Source: Acanthamoeba sp. SK_2022b | Lineage: Eukaryota; Discosea; Longamoebia; Acanthamoebidae | DNA: 11,720 bases | Assembly: GCA_027943245.1 (NCBI GenBank) | Contig: JANDJZ010001773.1 | Coordinates: forward strand, 1-11,720 | Direction of reading: 5' to 3' | Part shown: positions 1-5,602 of the stretch, piece by piece | Numbering within the stretch: position 1 is the stretch's first letter | Layout of the letters: every line of letters begins with the position of its first letter | The notes under the pieces: generated by a model | Database searches by the model: none | What the model saw: the letters and a program-made list of their open reading frames with translations, nothing else | Told to the model about the DNA's origin: nothing | Translations under genes and position numbers: made by a program

Positions 1-192
1 GTCGCGCGAGATGGCGCCATCGGGCCGGCCCAGCGACCATGCATGGCCCGAGCTGGTGCTGGCCAGCGCCTTGAAGCCCAGGCCCTGCAGCATGCGGGCG
101 CTGCCGGCGTCCCATGGATTGGGTAGTACAAAGCAGCCCTGGCGGTGCAGGGCCCGGAAGCTGGCACGTTTTTGTTCGGTGGTAGGGGTCAT
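1..192 (-). CDS. PEP mutase / isocitrate lyase family protein, N-terminal part (runs off the window)
   Basis: The minus strand reads 64 uninterrupted codons from an ATG at 192 to the left edge. Residues 22-29 (VLPNPWDA) followed by GSARMLQGLGFKAL and ASTSSGHAWSLG match the N-terminal beta-strand and helix of the PEP phosphonomutase / 2-methylisocitrate lyase superfamily, in particular the small 'isocitrate lyase/PEP mutase family' enzymes of about 250-290 aa. The catalytic Mg-binding and Cys-loop regions lie outside the window, so substrate cannot be assigned; the family cleaves or forms C-C or P-C bonds in 2-hydroxy/oxo acids. A Shine-Dalgarno GGAG sits at 199-202 on the plus coordinates, six bases before the ATG, which supports this start. 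It is transcribed divergently from the AraC-type regulator at 503-1564, its probable regulator (inference from context). Confidence 0.85.
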   Translation of the reverse strand, partial: MTPTTEQKRASFRALHRQGCFVLPNPWDAGSARMLQGLGFKALASTSSGHAWSLGRPDGAISRD

Positions 193-502
193 GGAACACT
201 CCGTTTTGACTCTTGAGAAACTCAAGCATCGATTCTCCAAGGCCTGTGAACGCTATCCACCGCCACAGGCTGAATGGCTGTTGGACCTGCCGAGGCACCA
301 ACTTCTGCGCATCTTCATGCATCACTGCCTGGGTTGCATCTTGACGGGCTACCGTTCGTCAGTTCGATTCGCCCCAGCACACATTGCGTTACGATGCCGC
401 GGCTCTCAAATGAAAGCCGTCCTGGGCGAGTGTGTCGCAACGCCTTGGCTGCTATCGGAGGGACGGCTTCACCACGGCATTCTTTTGCCCAGATCATTCG
501 AC
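193..502. promoter_or_regulatory. Divergent intergenic region between the PEP mutase-family gene and the AraC regulator
   Basis: About 310 bases separate the two divergent starts if the regulator begins at 503. The regulator frame is open across the whole stretch, so part of it could be coding if an upstream start (ATG 191) is used. The translation here resembles no AraC N-terminus that I recognise, and ATG 191 would overlap the divergent start codon. A poor sigma70-like pair can be read on the plus strand: TTGACG at 341-346 and TCGATT at 364-369 with a 17-bp spacer. The -10 matches only 3 of 6 positions, so this is weak. The stretch also holds the inverted repeat at 212-226. Confidence 0.4.
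212..226. promoter_or_regulatory. Inverted repeat CTTGAG-AAA-CTCAAG, candidate operator
   Basis: A perfect 6-bp inverted repeat with a 3-bp spacer lies 20 bases upstream of the ATG of the minus-strand enzyme gene, just ahead of its Shine-Dalgarno. Seen directly. Its place in a divergent promoter region next to a regulator gene makes it a candidate binding site, though AraC-family proteins more often bind direct repeats. It could equally be a short 5'-leader hairpin in the enzyme mRNA. Confidence 0.35.
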
Positions 503-1564
503 ATGCAGACTCCGACCTCAGCCCTGCCGAGCACCACCTTCACCACCGAGCAGTGCCTGGAGGCGGACAGGTTCGACGCTTGGCGCAGCGGCATCTCTGT
601 ACTGTTCGATGTGACCCCGCTGGAACGCGGTACGGTGCGCGGTGGCTTCCACGCCTCGGTAGATGCAGTCCACTTGGGACAATTGCTTTTGGGAGACCTG
701 CGCTTCGGTGCACAGCGCTTCTCGCGCGGACATGCACGCGCGGCCCATGACGGGCTGGACCACTATCTGGTGCAGTGGTACCGGGGAGGCGGCTTCACAG
801 GGCGCTGTGACGATGGTCACGAGCTGACGGTGCAAGCAGATGATGTGGTCTTCTTCGACATGGCTCGCTGCCAGCATACCGTTGCGGACGACTCCCATGT
901 GCTCTCGTTGATCGTGCCCCGTAGCCTTGGCGACCAGGCAATGGGTGCATCGAGTTCAGGCTTGCACGGAACCGTGTTGACCGGCAGCAGCATCTTCGCC
1001 GGGCTATTGGCAGATCATCTTTGCGCTCTGCAGCGACGCCTGCCTTCCATCGGCCTGGAGCAGGCTGACGACATAGTGCATGCCACTACCCAGATGCTGG
1101 CAGCCTGCCTGCGCCCCAGTCTACGGACGGTGGCCGAGGCTCGGACTGAATTGCAGGCAGCAATGCTGGACCGTATCAAGCGCCATATCGCACGAAACCT
1201 GGCCGCTCCCCTCTCGCCCGAGCTGCTTTGCCGGTGCTTCGGCATCTCACGTCACCGGCTCTACCACCTTTTCGAACCTTTGGGGGGTGTGATGCGCTAT
1301 GTGCAGCAGCGACGGTTGCAAGAGGCCTTCCATGCCCTGTCAAACCCTGCCTACCGACGCCTGCGTGTCGCCGAGGTGGCCGCACGCCTGGGCTTTGCCA
1401 GTGAGGCCCACTTCAGCCGCGCATTCCGGGCCAAATTCGGCCACACACCCAGCGACATACGTGCCATGGCGAATTCCACACGCGCGGCATGCATCAAGCC
1501 TCCTTCCGGGACCACTCCCGCCACCGTGGAGTATGCGGACTGGCTGCTGGGGCTCATGGCCTGA
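503..1564 (+). CDS. AraC-family transcriptional regulator with AraC_binding_2-type sensor domain
   Basis: The protein is 353 aa from ATG 503. Residues 10-145 look like an AraC-binding-like domain (FTTEQCLEADRFDAWRSGIS, then a cupin-like stretch with HYLVQWYRGGGF and DDVVFFDM), as in the XylS/FeaR-like group. The C-terminus carries two helix-turn-helix motifs: about 239-258 (SPELLCRCFGISRHRLYHLF) and about 288-310 (VAEVAARLGFASEAHFSRAF), followed by the family signature KFGHTPSDIR at 311-320. The reading frame is open back to base 11, but the extra N-terminus overlaps the divergent enzyme gene and has no family likeness. ATG 503 gives the usual family length, although no clear Shine-Dalgarno precedes it; TTG 485 is an alternative. 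It probably controls the divergent PEP mutase-family gene in response to a small organic ligand (inference). Confidence 0.85.
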   Translation: MQTPTSALPSTTFTTEQCLEADRFDAWRSGISVLFDVTPLERGTVRGGFHASVDAVHLGQLLLGDLRFGAQRFSRGHARAAHDGLDHYLVQWYRGGGFTGRCDDGHELTVQADDVVFFDMARCQHTVADDSHVLSLIVPRSLGDQAMGASSSGLHGTVLTGSSIFAGLLADHLCALQRRLPSIGLEQADDIVHATTQMLAACLRPSLRTVAEARTELQAAMLDRIKRHIARNLAAPLSPELLCRCFGISRHRLYHLFEPLGGVMRYVQQRRLQEAFHALSNPAYRRLRVAEVAARLGFASEAHFSRAFRAKFGHTPSDIRAMANSTRAACIKPPSGTTPATVEYADWLLGLMA

Positions 1565-1583
1565 TCGCCGGATGGATGGTCTT

Positions 1584-1623
1584 GCCCCAGGCTGACGCTC
1601 GGTCGAAAACGTCAGGGGCTTCT
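1584..1623 (+). terminator. Terminator-like hairpin after the AraC gene
   Basis: GCCCC (1584-1588) and CTGACG (1592-1597) can pair with CGTCAGGGGC (1610-1619), with a three-base AGG bulge and a loop of about 12 bases. Only a short T-rich tail (TTCT) follows. It starts 20 bases after the regulator's stop codon, which fits a termination or mRNA-end role, but the weak U-tract makes it uncertain. Confidence 0.4.
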
Positions 1624-1741
1624 GCATGCAGGATGCTCTGTGTGCAACTGCACCTGGTCTCCCTGGCCTCTGAAAGCCTTTTCATGCTTGCATCAGGAGG
1701 AAAGATTTCCGTGTCCCTAGTCTCCAGGGTGGACACCCGGC

Positions 1742-2215
1742 CTATGCACGAGCAGGTGCACGCAGGCGAACCCTGAAGCCTTCAGCGATGCTGTAGCGAG
1801 GGATGCCCTGACCCTCGTACTGCCGCATCAGGCAAAGAAAGCGGTGCTTGAGCTGCATGGCCGCGCTGAACTCTTCCCAGGCGATCAACGCGCAGGGTGA
1901 ATCACCATAGGTGCTGCAGATTCGTACCTGGCGTCGGTCCGGCTCCATCTGCGCCCAGCCGTCCTCCCGCAGGCTGACGGGGCACACCTGCGGATTGCGC
2001 AAATCCAGCAGATCGGTGAGATAGGGCAGCTCCAGGTCGTTGAGCCAGTAGCAGTTGAAGAAGTGGTGCATGACGCCCAGTGCGTCGGGCGAGCCACAGG
2101 CTTCGAGATTCATGTGCATGCGTACGTAGGAATCGCAGGGGCGCATGCTTTGCACGCGCAAGCCTCTCAGCCGGATTTCTGCGTTGGTGCTCTCGCAAGA
2201 GACGGTGTCCTGCAT
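1742..2215 (-). CDS. Hypothetical protein (157 aa), no family recognised
   Basis: From ATG 2215 the product is 157 aa. It has aromatic-rich stretches (VMHHFFNCYWLNDLELPYLTD around residues 49-69), several cysteines, and no signal peptide or membrane segment. The frame is open up to 2452, but the extra residues are Arg/Gly-rich and look non-coding, so 2215 is preferred. No good Shine-Dalgarno is present before it. The charge and hydrophobicity pattern (alternating hydrophobic segments, a helix-like WEEFSAAMQLKHRFLCLMRQYEGQG near the C-terminus) looks like a real folded protein rather than a shadow frame. The gene is convergent with the AraC gene and points away from the secreted-protein gene. 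I do not recognise a function. Confidence 0.55.
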   Translation of the reverse strand: MQDTVSCESTNAEIRLRGLRVQSMRPCDSYVRMHMNLEACGSPDALGVMHHFFNCYWLNDLELPYLTDLLDLRNPQVCPVSLREDGWAQMEPDRRQVRICSTYGDSPCALIAWEEFSAAMQLKHRFLCLMRQYEGQGIPRYSIAEGFRVRLRAPARA

Positions 2216-2593
2216 GCTGTCTGCCGAGGTTGGATGGAACGTTGCTTGCGACTGTAGCCCGCTTGGCTCGGATTTGTCGCACAAATCGCCGCGCCCACGC
2301 CCGTAGCCAGCCCGAAGACCACCGCCGCGGCGACGCCCTGCCGGCTGCCGATGTCGTCCCCCTGGGCAGCGTGGGCACCCCGAAGTACCGAGGCAGGCCT
2401 CGAACTGGATCGACGGCAAGGACAGGGAGCAATTCCTGATCGAAACAGCCAAAAGTTAGGCAACGGACTGCCGATACACCAAGCAGGCAGGTGCGCGCCA
2501 AGTCTAGGCGGCACCTCAAGCCCTTGGGCGCGCACGCGCCAGGGGCTTTTTTCTTTCAGCACGGTACTGTGGGCCTGGGATCAAGGAATCGGA
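2216..2593. other. Gene-poor stretch with an orphan plus-strand C-terminal tail and terminator
   Basis: No complete gene is convincing in these 378 bases. On the plus strand the last 17 codons before TAG 2457-2459 read like a natural protein C-terminus (WIDGKDREQFLIETAKS), but the frame has no start and upstream codons turn into Pro/Arg-rich noise until a stop at 2304. The strong plus-strand terminator at 2518-2556 follows about 60 bases later. Together these suggest the worn 3' end of a plus-strand gene whose body has been lost (inference). On the minus strand a hydrophobic stretch (AAAVVFGLATGVGAAI) is seen in one frame without a credible start. Confidence 0.35.
2488..2556 (+). terminator. 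Tandem hairpins ending in a Rho-independent terminator (plus strand)
   Basis: The second hairpin pairs AAGCCCTT (2518-2525) with AGGGGCTT (2541-2548) and GGCGCG (2527-2532) with CGCGCC (2535-2540), with one bulged G (2526), followed by TTTTTTCTTTC. This is a strong intrinsic terminator for plus-strand transcription. Just before it, AGGTGC (2489-2494) pairs with GCACCT (2512-2517) in a first hairpin. GTGCGCGCC (2491-2499) could instead pair with GGCGCGCAC (2527-2535), which would break the terminator stem. On the minus strand the hairpin has no U-tract, so it is less likely to end the secreted-protein transcript. Confidence 0.6.
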
Positions 2594-3451
2594 TCAATTC
2601 GGCTTCGTATAGAAGCTGTGACCATTTTCAAGACAGGCCTTTGCGTCAAGCGGCTCCAGATTGGAGCTGCAGATGCCGACCACGGTGCGCGTATTGCTCA
2701 GCGTATTTCCCGCAGTGTCCCACCCGGACCAGTTGAAGCGCCCAGTCAAGACCCCATACTCGTCTACTTGCAGGTTCTCAACCTTGTAGGAATGGACATT
2801 CGGTCGAGTAGACGGGTCCTTGCAGGTCACGGACCCGGCGGAGTTGACAGACTGCCCCGAGACTTCGAGTCCACCTTCGTAAAAGCATGAACCGCCGTTG
2901 ACCAACTCTTCTTCCATCCGAAAGATGCCATCCTTTGCGTAGATGTGGATCGTCCCAGGGGTCACCTTTCTGACCATTTCCTCCGCGGTGGAATAGCTGA
3001 AAGATTTTGTGTGAAGGCGGCTCAAGTGGTCTTCAAAGCGAAATCTCTTCATCAGTTGAGTGGTTTCGCCGGGGAGCGTGATGGACGCCGATGTCTCAGT
3101 GTCGAAGACGATGCGAACAGGGCCCACGACTTGTGCAACTTCGCCGTTCTGCGCCGGACCTCCCAGCACGCGACCGCCCTGGTATTCGGCCAGCTCCCCC
3201 TCGAAGATCTTCTCGTCCTTCAACCGGCCTGCCGCTTGCAGGAAGAGTGCCGACCCGTCCGTCCTATAGCCGTAATAGGTGACGATGACGTTCAGCCCGC
3301 TTTGCCTGTCGATCTGAATGCCGCGTCCTGGCTTGCCGTTCAGCTCCCCGTCAATCGTCCACATACCTGAATCAGGCAGGGCCGCCATTGCCGGCGCAGC
3401 CAGGCAGGATACGAGCGCAGAGAACACAGCACTACGGGCAAAACGATTCAT
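2594..3451 (-). CDS. Secreted/periplasmic hypothetical protein, initiation region disrupted by IS481-family insertion
   Basis: 285 aa with a clear Sec signal peptide: positive MNRFAR, hydrophobic core, and an AxA-type cleavage site after about residue 23 (PAMA|ALPDSG). The mature part opens with a Gly/Trp-rich beta pattern (SGMWTIDGELNGKPGRGIQI, then VTYYGYRTDGSALFLQAAGRL) that I associate with a recurrent, uncharacterised secreted family of Burkholderiales; the C-terminal half is also beta-rich and carries several cysteines. Function unknown. The ATG at 3449-3451 lies inside the 6-bp target duplication of the adjacent IS. The gene's original Shine-Dalgarno (GGAG, plus coordinates 4540-4543) is now on the far side of the IS, 1.08 kb away. 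The new upstream bases come from the IS end and offer only a poor GGGA about ten bases off, so expression is probably lost or greatly reduced. The coding frame itself is intact. Confidence 0.8.
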   Translation of the reverse strand: MNRFARSAVFSALVSCLAAPAMAALPDSGMWTIDGELNGKPGRGIQIDRQSGLNVIVTYYGYRTDGSALFLQAAGRLKDEKIFEGELAEYQGGRVLGGPAQNGEVAQVVGPVRIVFDTETSASITLPGETTQLMKRFRFEDHLSRLHTKSFSYSTAEEMVRKVTPGTIHIYAKDGIFRMEEELVNGGSCFYEGGLEVSGQSVNSAGSVTCKDPSTRPNVHSYKVENLQVDEYGVLTGRFNWSGWDTAGNTLSNTRTVVGICSSNLEPLDAKACLENGHSFYTKPN

Positions 3452-3454
3452 AAC
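3449..3454. repeat. Target-site duplication, left copy (CATAAC)
   Basis: The first copy of the 6-bp duplication generated by the IS insertion; the second is at 4532-4537. On the minus strand it reads GTTATG and contains the start codon of the secreted-protein gene. Confidence 0.85.
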
Positions 3455-4531
3455 TGTCGCATCCCGGACGATTGCATAGACTCTAAACGCTATCCACTCT
3501 TCATGGCCCGAGCCGTTCTAAAGGAGTTGATAGAGTCCTTGCAATCCACCCAGGGAGTGAAGCCATGTTGATAGCCCTGCACAAGAACGCCCGCACCACG
3601 CCCGCCGTGCGTGCCGAGATCGCAGCCAGCGATGAACCAGCCAGCATCCTGGCCCAGCGCTTTGGGATCACTGAGCAGACGGTCTACAAGTGGAAGAAGC
3701 GCGATGTCTTTGCAGACCGCTCGCACACGGCCCATCGCCTGCAGACGGTGCTCACGCCTGCGCAAGAGACCGTGGTGGTTCACTTGCGCCGTACCTTGCT
3801 GCTACCTTTGGATGACCTGCTGGCCGTGACACGGGAGTTCATCTGTCCCCATGTCTCGCGCTCCGGGCTGGACAGGTGCTTGCGCCGCCATGGAGCGGGC
3901 AACCTCAACGCCCTCAAGCCCCAGGAGCCTGCGGTAGCCCACAAGGCCTTCAAGAGCTACGAGCCAGGCTACGTGCACATGGACGTGAAGTACCTGCCCC
4001 AGATGCAGGATGAGAGCAGCCGGCGCTACCTATTCGTGGCCATCGACAGGGCCACGCGTTGGGTGTTTGTGCAGCTCAAGTCCAACAAGACCGCCGCCAG
4101 TGCACAGGCCTTCCTCAAGGCGTTGCACAAGGCCTGTCCGATCAGGATCAACAAGCTGTTGACCGACAACGGCAAAGAGTTCACGGACCGTCTGTTTGCC
4201 AGCAAGGAACGCGAACCCAGCGGCAACCATGAATTCGATCAACTGTGCCGGGAGTTGGGCATAGAGCACCGATTGACCAAGCCCAGGACGCCCAGAACCA
4301 ACGGCATGGTGGAGCGGTTCAATGGACGCATTGCGGACGTTCTGAAGACCCACCGGTTCAACAGCCGCGAGGACATGGAGGAGACCTTGCTGCGCTATGT
4401 GGCCTTGTACAACCACCAGTTGCCGCAGTCAGCGCTCAAGAGCAGTACGCCGATGCAGGCCATGAAAGATTGGTACCAGACCCACCCGCACCTGTTTCAC
4501 AAGCGACCATATGATCGTACGGGATGCGACA
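3455..4531 (+). mobile_element. Complete IS481-family insertion sequence (1077 bp)
   Basis: Left end TGTCGCATCCCGGACGAT (3455-3472) and right end, read on the minus strand, TGTCGCATCCCGTACGAT (4531-4514) form an 18-bp terminal inverted repeat with one mismatch. The element is flanked by identical CATAAC at 3449-3454 and 4532-4537, a 6-bp target duplication. The sole cargo is an IS481-type DDE transposase. Both ends begin TGT and end ACA, as is usual in this family. An intact duplication and near-perfect repeats argue for a fairly recent insertion. Confidence 0.92.
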
Positions 4532-4536
4532 CATAA
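3565..4536 (+). CDS. IS481-family DDE transposase
   Basis: 323 aa. An N-terminal helix-turn-helix (residues about 28-45, ILAQRFGITEQTVYKWKKR) would bind the terminal repeats. An integrase-core (rve) domain spans about 130-290. The catalytic acidic residues are visible: D140 in VHMDVKYLP, D201 in LLTDNGKEF and E250 in NGMVERFNGR. The D201-E250 spacing is longer than the classic 35 because of a small insert (ASKEREPSGNHEF), as in many IS481 members. The start is supported by GGGAG about nine bases upstream. The frame shows no damage, so the enzyme is probably active. Its frame runs through the right inverted repeat without stopping and ends at a TAA supplied by the target duplication. Confidence 0.93.
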   Translation: MLIALHKNARTTPAVRAEIAASDEPASILAQRFGITEQTVYKWKKRDVFADRSHTAHRLQTVLTPAQETVVVHLRRTLLLPLDDLLAVTREFICPHVSRSGLDRCLRRHGAGNLNALKPQEPAVAHKAFKSYEPGYVHMDVKYLPQMQDESSRRYLFVAIDRATRWVFVQLKSNKTAASAQAFLKALHKACPIRINKLLTDNGKEFTDRLFASKEREPSGNHEFDQLCRELGIEHRLTKPRTPRTNGMVERFNGRIADVLKTHRFNSREDMEETLLRYVALYNHQLPQSALKSSTPMQAMKDWYQTHPHLFHKRPYDRTGCDT

Positions 4537-4537
4537 C
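4532..4537. repeat. Target-site duplication, right copy (CATAAC)
   Basis: The second copy of the duplication. On the plus strand its TAA (4534-4536) serves as the stop codon of the transposase. On the minus strand its ATG still sits five bases after the original GGAG Shine-Dalgarno but now reads into the IS end. Confidence 0.85.
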
Positions 4538-4690
4538 GACTCCATTGATGTTTGAACTGCAAAAAAACGATTGACTATAACTGGCAATCATGTGACTGCG
4601 ATATTCCAATTCAAGTCAAGTTTTGGATTCAATTTGGGTAATCTATTTGCGCACTAACTCTTGCATCAAGAGGCCGGCAACCCGCCCCGA
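4538..4690. other. AT-rich segment holding the displaced 5' region of the secreted-protein gene
   Basis: This stretch is clearly richer in A+T than its surroundings and has no ORF of note. On the minus strand it should be the original 5' untranslated region and promoter of the secreted-protein gene, now cut off by the IS: GGAG at 4540-4543 (plus coordinates) stands correctly spaced before the duplicated ATG. I see no confident -35/-10 pair on either strand. Its right boundary with phage-derived sequence is unclear. Confidence 0.45.
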
Positions 4691-4721
4691 AGCCCGAACG
4701 GTGCAGGCAACTCGGGCTTTT
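4691..4721 (+). terminator. Rho-independent terminator-like hairpin
   Basis: AGCCCGA (4691-4697) pairs with TCGGGCT (4712-4718), with a loop of about 14 bases and a TTTT tail (4718-4721). It ends about 20 bases before the ATG of the decayed PP-loop gene, so it could be the terminator of a lost upstream gene or a leader attenuator. The complementary strand also has a short A/T flank, so a bidirectional role is possible. Confidence 0.5.
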
Positions 4722-4742
4722 GATGTTCTGAATTCCCAATCC

Positions 4743-5317
4743 ATGGCGACAAAGCACGTCATTTCCGTATCTGGCGGCAAGGACAGCACAGCCGTGCTGC
4801 TGCTCGCCATGGAGCGCTGCCCATCCTGCAGCATGGTCCCGGTCTTCTGCGACACCGACAACGAGCATCAAGCTGTCTATGACGACTTGGCCTGTCCGGA
4901 ACACGGCGAGGGCAAGGACGGCAACAAGCGCTGGAGCCACGGCGCCAAATACATCAAGGGCTCCTTGGGCCCCGCGACGGCCAGCGGCGGCGGCCAAAAC
5001 CTCGCCTCTGCTTTCATGGTCCAGGCCAACGGCGGGTTCAACAGCACGCCGGCCCGCGGCCTGCGCGACCCCATGAACACGACCACCACGCGCGACCGCC
5101 TGGCGTTCGCGACCGTGTGGCTCAAGGGCGAGCCTTGGGAGGATCGTGGCTATCACGTTGCGCATGCTGGTGCCGCGCGAACTCCATAACGCCCAAGACT
5201 TTCCTCCTGGCTACCTCATCGACCGTACCGTCCCCTGGCAAGCCCCTGACGAAGACCGCCCAGGTTCGTATGCTCGACCACTCCGTGAGTCCCGTGCCCA
5301 CGCAGCAAGCTGCTTGA
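4743..5317 (+). pseudogene. Decayed chimera: PP-loop (PAPS reductase-like) N-terminus joined to phage-type cytosine-5 DNA methyltransferase C-terminus
   Basis: Residues 1-49 from ATG 4743 carry an ATP-pyrophosphatase P-loop (VSGGKDSTAVLLLA) and VFCDTDNEH, as in phage PAPS reductase/DndC-like proteins. From about base 4890 the sequence changes to a different family: LASAFMVQANGGFN, then LRDPMNTTTTRDRLAFA resembles the target-recognition region of phage Dcm-like enzymes. A frameshift before 5143 moves the frame to IVAITLRMLVPRELHNAQDF and PPGYLID, the conserved C-terminal methyltransferase helix. A second shift between about 5222 and 5237 moves it to GKPLTKTAQVRM and SVSPVP, the eroded last motif (normally GNSV-type), ending at TGA 5315-5317. 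The fusion implies a deletion that removed the rest of both genes; neither catalytic centre is complete. No Shine-Dalgarno precedes the ATG. It is likely prophage debris. Domain calls are from recalled family motifs and the exact fusion point is approximate. Confidence 0.7.
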
Positions 5318-5360
5318 AAGAACGCGGACCGAATGGCACTAGAATCTCTTCCAGAGTCAT

Positions 5361-5418
5361 GGCGTAGGTTTTACTGCCAACGGCGTAGGGAGCAAAAACC
5401 TACGCCAGAACCTACGCC
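5361..5418. repeat. Cluster of four GGCGTAGG sites in inverted arrangement
   Basis: GGCGTAGG occurs at 5361-5368 and 5382-5389, and its reverse complement CCTACGCC at 5399-5406 and 5411-5418. The outer forward copy with its TTTT tail (5361-5372) is a perfect 12-bp inverted repeat of 5395-5406. Forward copies are spaced 21 bp apart and reverse copies 12 bp. No ORF covers this. Position between phage debris and a tRNA gene suggests recombinase arm sites or a repressor operator (inference). Confidence 0.6.
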
Positions 5419-5490
5419 AAGTTCGTAAGTGAAGATGGATTCGCTGGGTGCCAAGTTGAGGTTCTGCGGCAAGCGCGCCGTGAAATTTCC

Positions 5491-5521
5491 AAGAAATGCA
5501 AGCCCTTGGCGAAGAAATGCA
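5491..5521 (+). repeat. Direct repeat AAGAAATGCA, two copies 21 bp apart
   Basis: Identical 10-mers lie at 5491-5500 and 5512-5521, a two-helical-turn spacing that equals the spacing of the forward GGCGTAGG copies upstream. They end 24 bases before the tRNA-Gly fragment. Role unknown; recombinase or regulator binding is possible. Confidence 0.4.
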
Positions 5522-5545
5522 TGATTCGACAATGGCTTGGCCAAG

Positions 5546-5602
5546 GCGGGCGTCGTTCAATGGCAGGACCTGAGCTTCCCAAGCTCAAGACGTGGGTTCG
5601 AT
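5546..5602 (+). pseudogene. tRNA-Gly(CCC) gene, 5' 57 nt only, cut in the T-loop
   Basis: GCGGGCG (5546-5552) is the 5' acceptor strand. The D-stem is GTTC/GGAC (5555-5558, 5566-5569). The anticodon stem TGAGC/GCTCA (5571-5575, 5583-5587) encloses the loop TTCCCAA with anticodon CCC (5578-5580). A 4-nt variable loop is followed by the T-stem 5' strand GTGGG (5592-5596) and T-loop TTCGAT (5597-5602). Here the tRNA stops: the expected T-stem 3' strand, acceptor 3' strand and CCA end (about 17 nt) are replaced by unrelated coding sequence. It cannot make a functional tRNA. tRNA-Gly 3' ends are the known attachment sites of ICEclc-type elements, and the missing piece is close to the size of their att core. 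Confidence 0.85.

Noticed and set aside
191..502. N-terminal extension of the AraC regulator from ATG 191 (or ATG 11)
   Set aside because: It would overlap the divergent enzyme's start codon or gene. The extra residues do not resemble the family, and ATG 503 gives the normal length.
1695..1776. AGGAGG followed by GTG 1711 and a 21-codon frame
   Set aside because: The Shine-Dalgarno is striking, but the peptide is tiny and featureless, its spacing is long, and it overlaps the 3' end of the minus-strand ORF. Chance is likely.
1902..2519. A 205-aa open frame on the minus strand
   Set aside because: Overlaps the more protein-like 157-aa ORF in another frame and is Arg/Trp/Ser-rich without a domain.
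4623..4742. Upstream start (ATG 4623) for the PP-loop frame
   Set aside because: The added residues span an intrinsic terminator hairpin and look non-coding. The PP-loop family starts a few residues before the SGGKDS motif, as ATG 4743 does.
5361..5418. The repeat cluster as a short CRISPR array
   Set aside because: The repeats are only 8-12 bp, arranged in opposite orientations with unequal spacing, and no cas genes are present.
5546..5602. A functional tRNA-Gly
   Set aside because: The T-stem 3' strand and the acceptor 3' strand are absent and no substitute pairing sequence follows.
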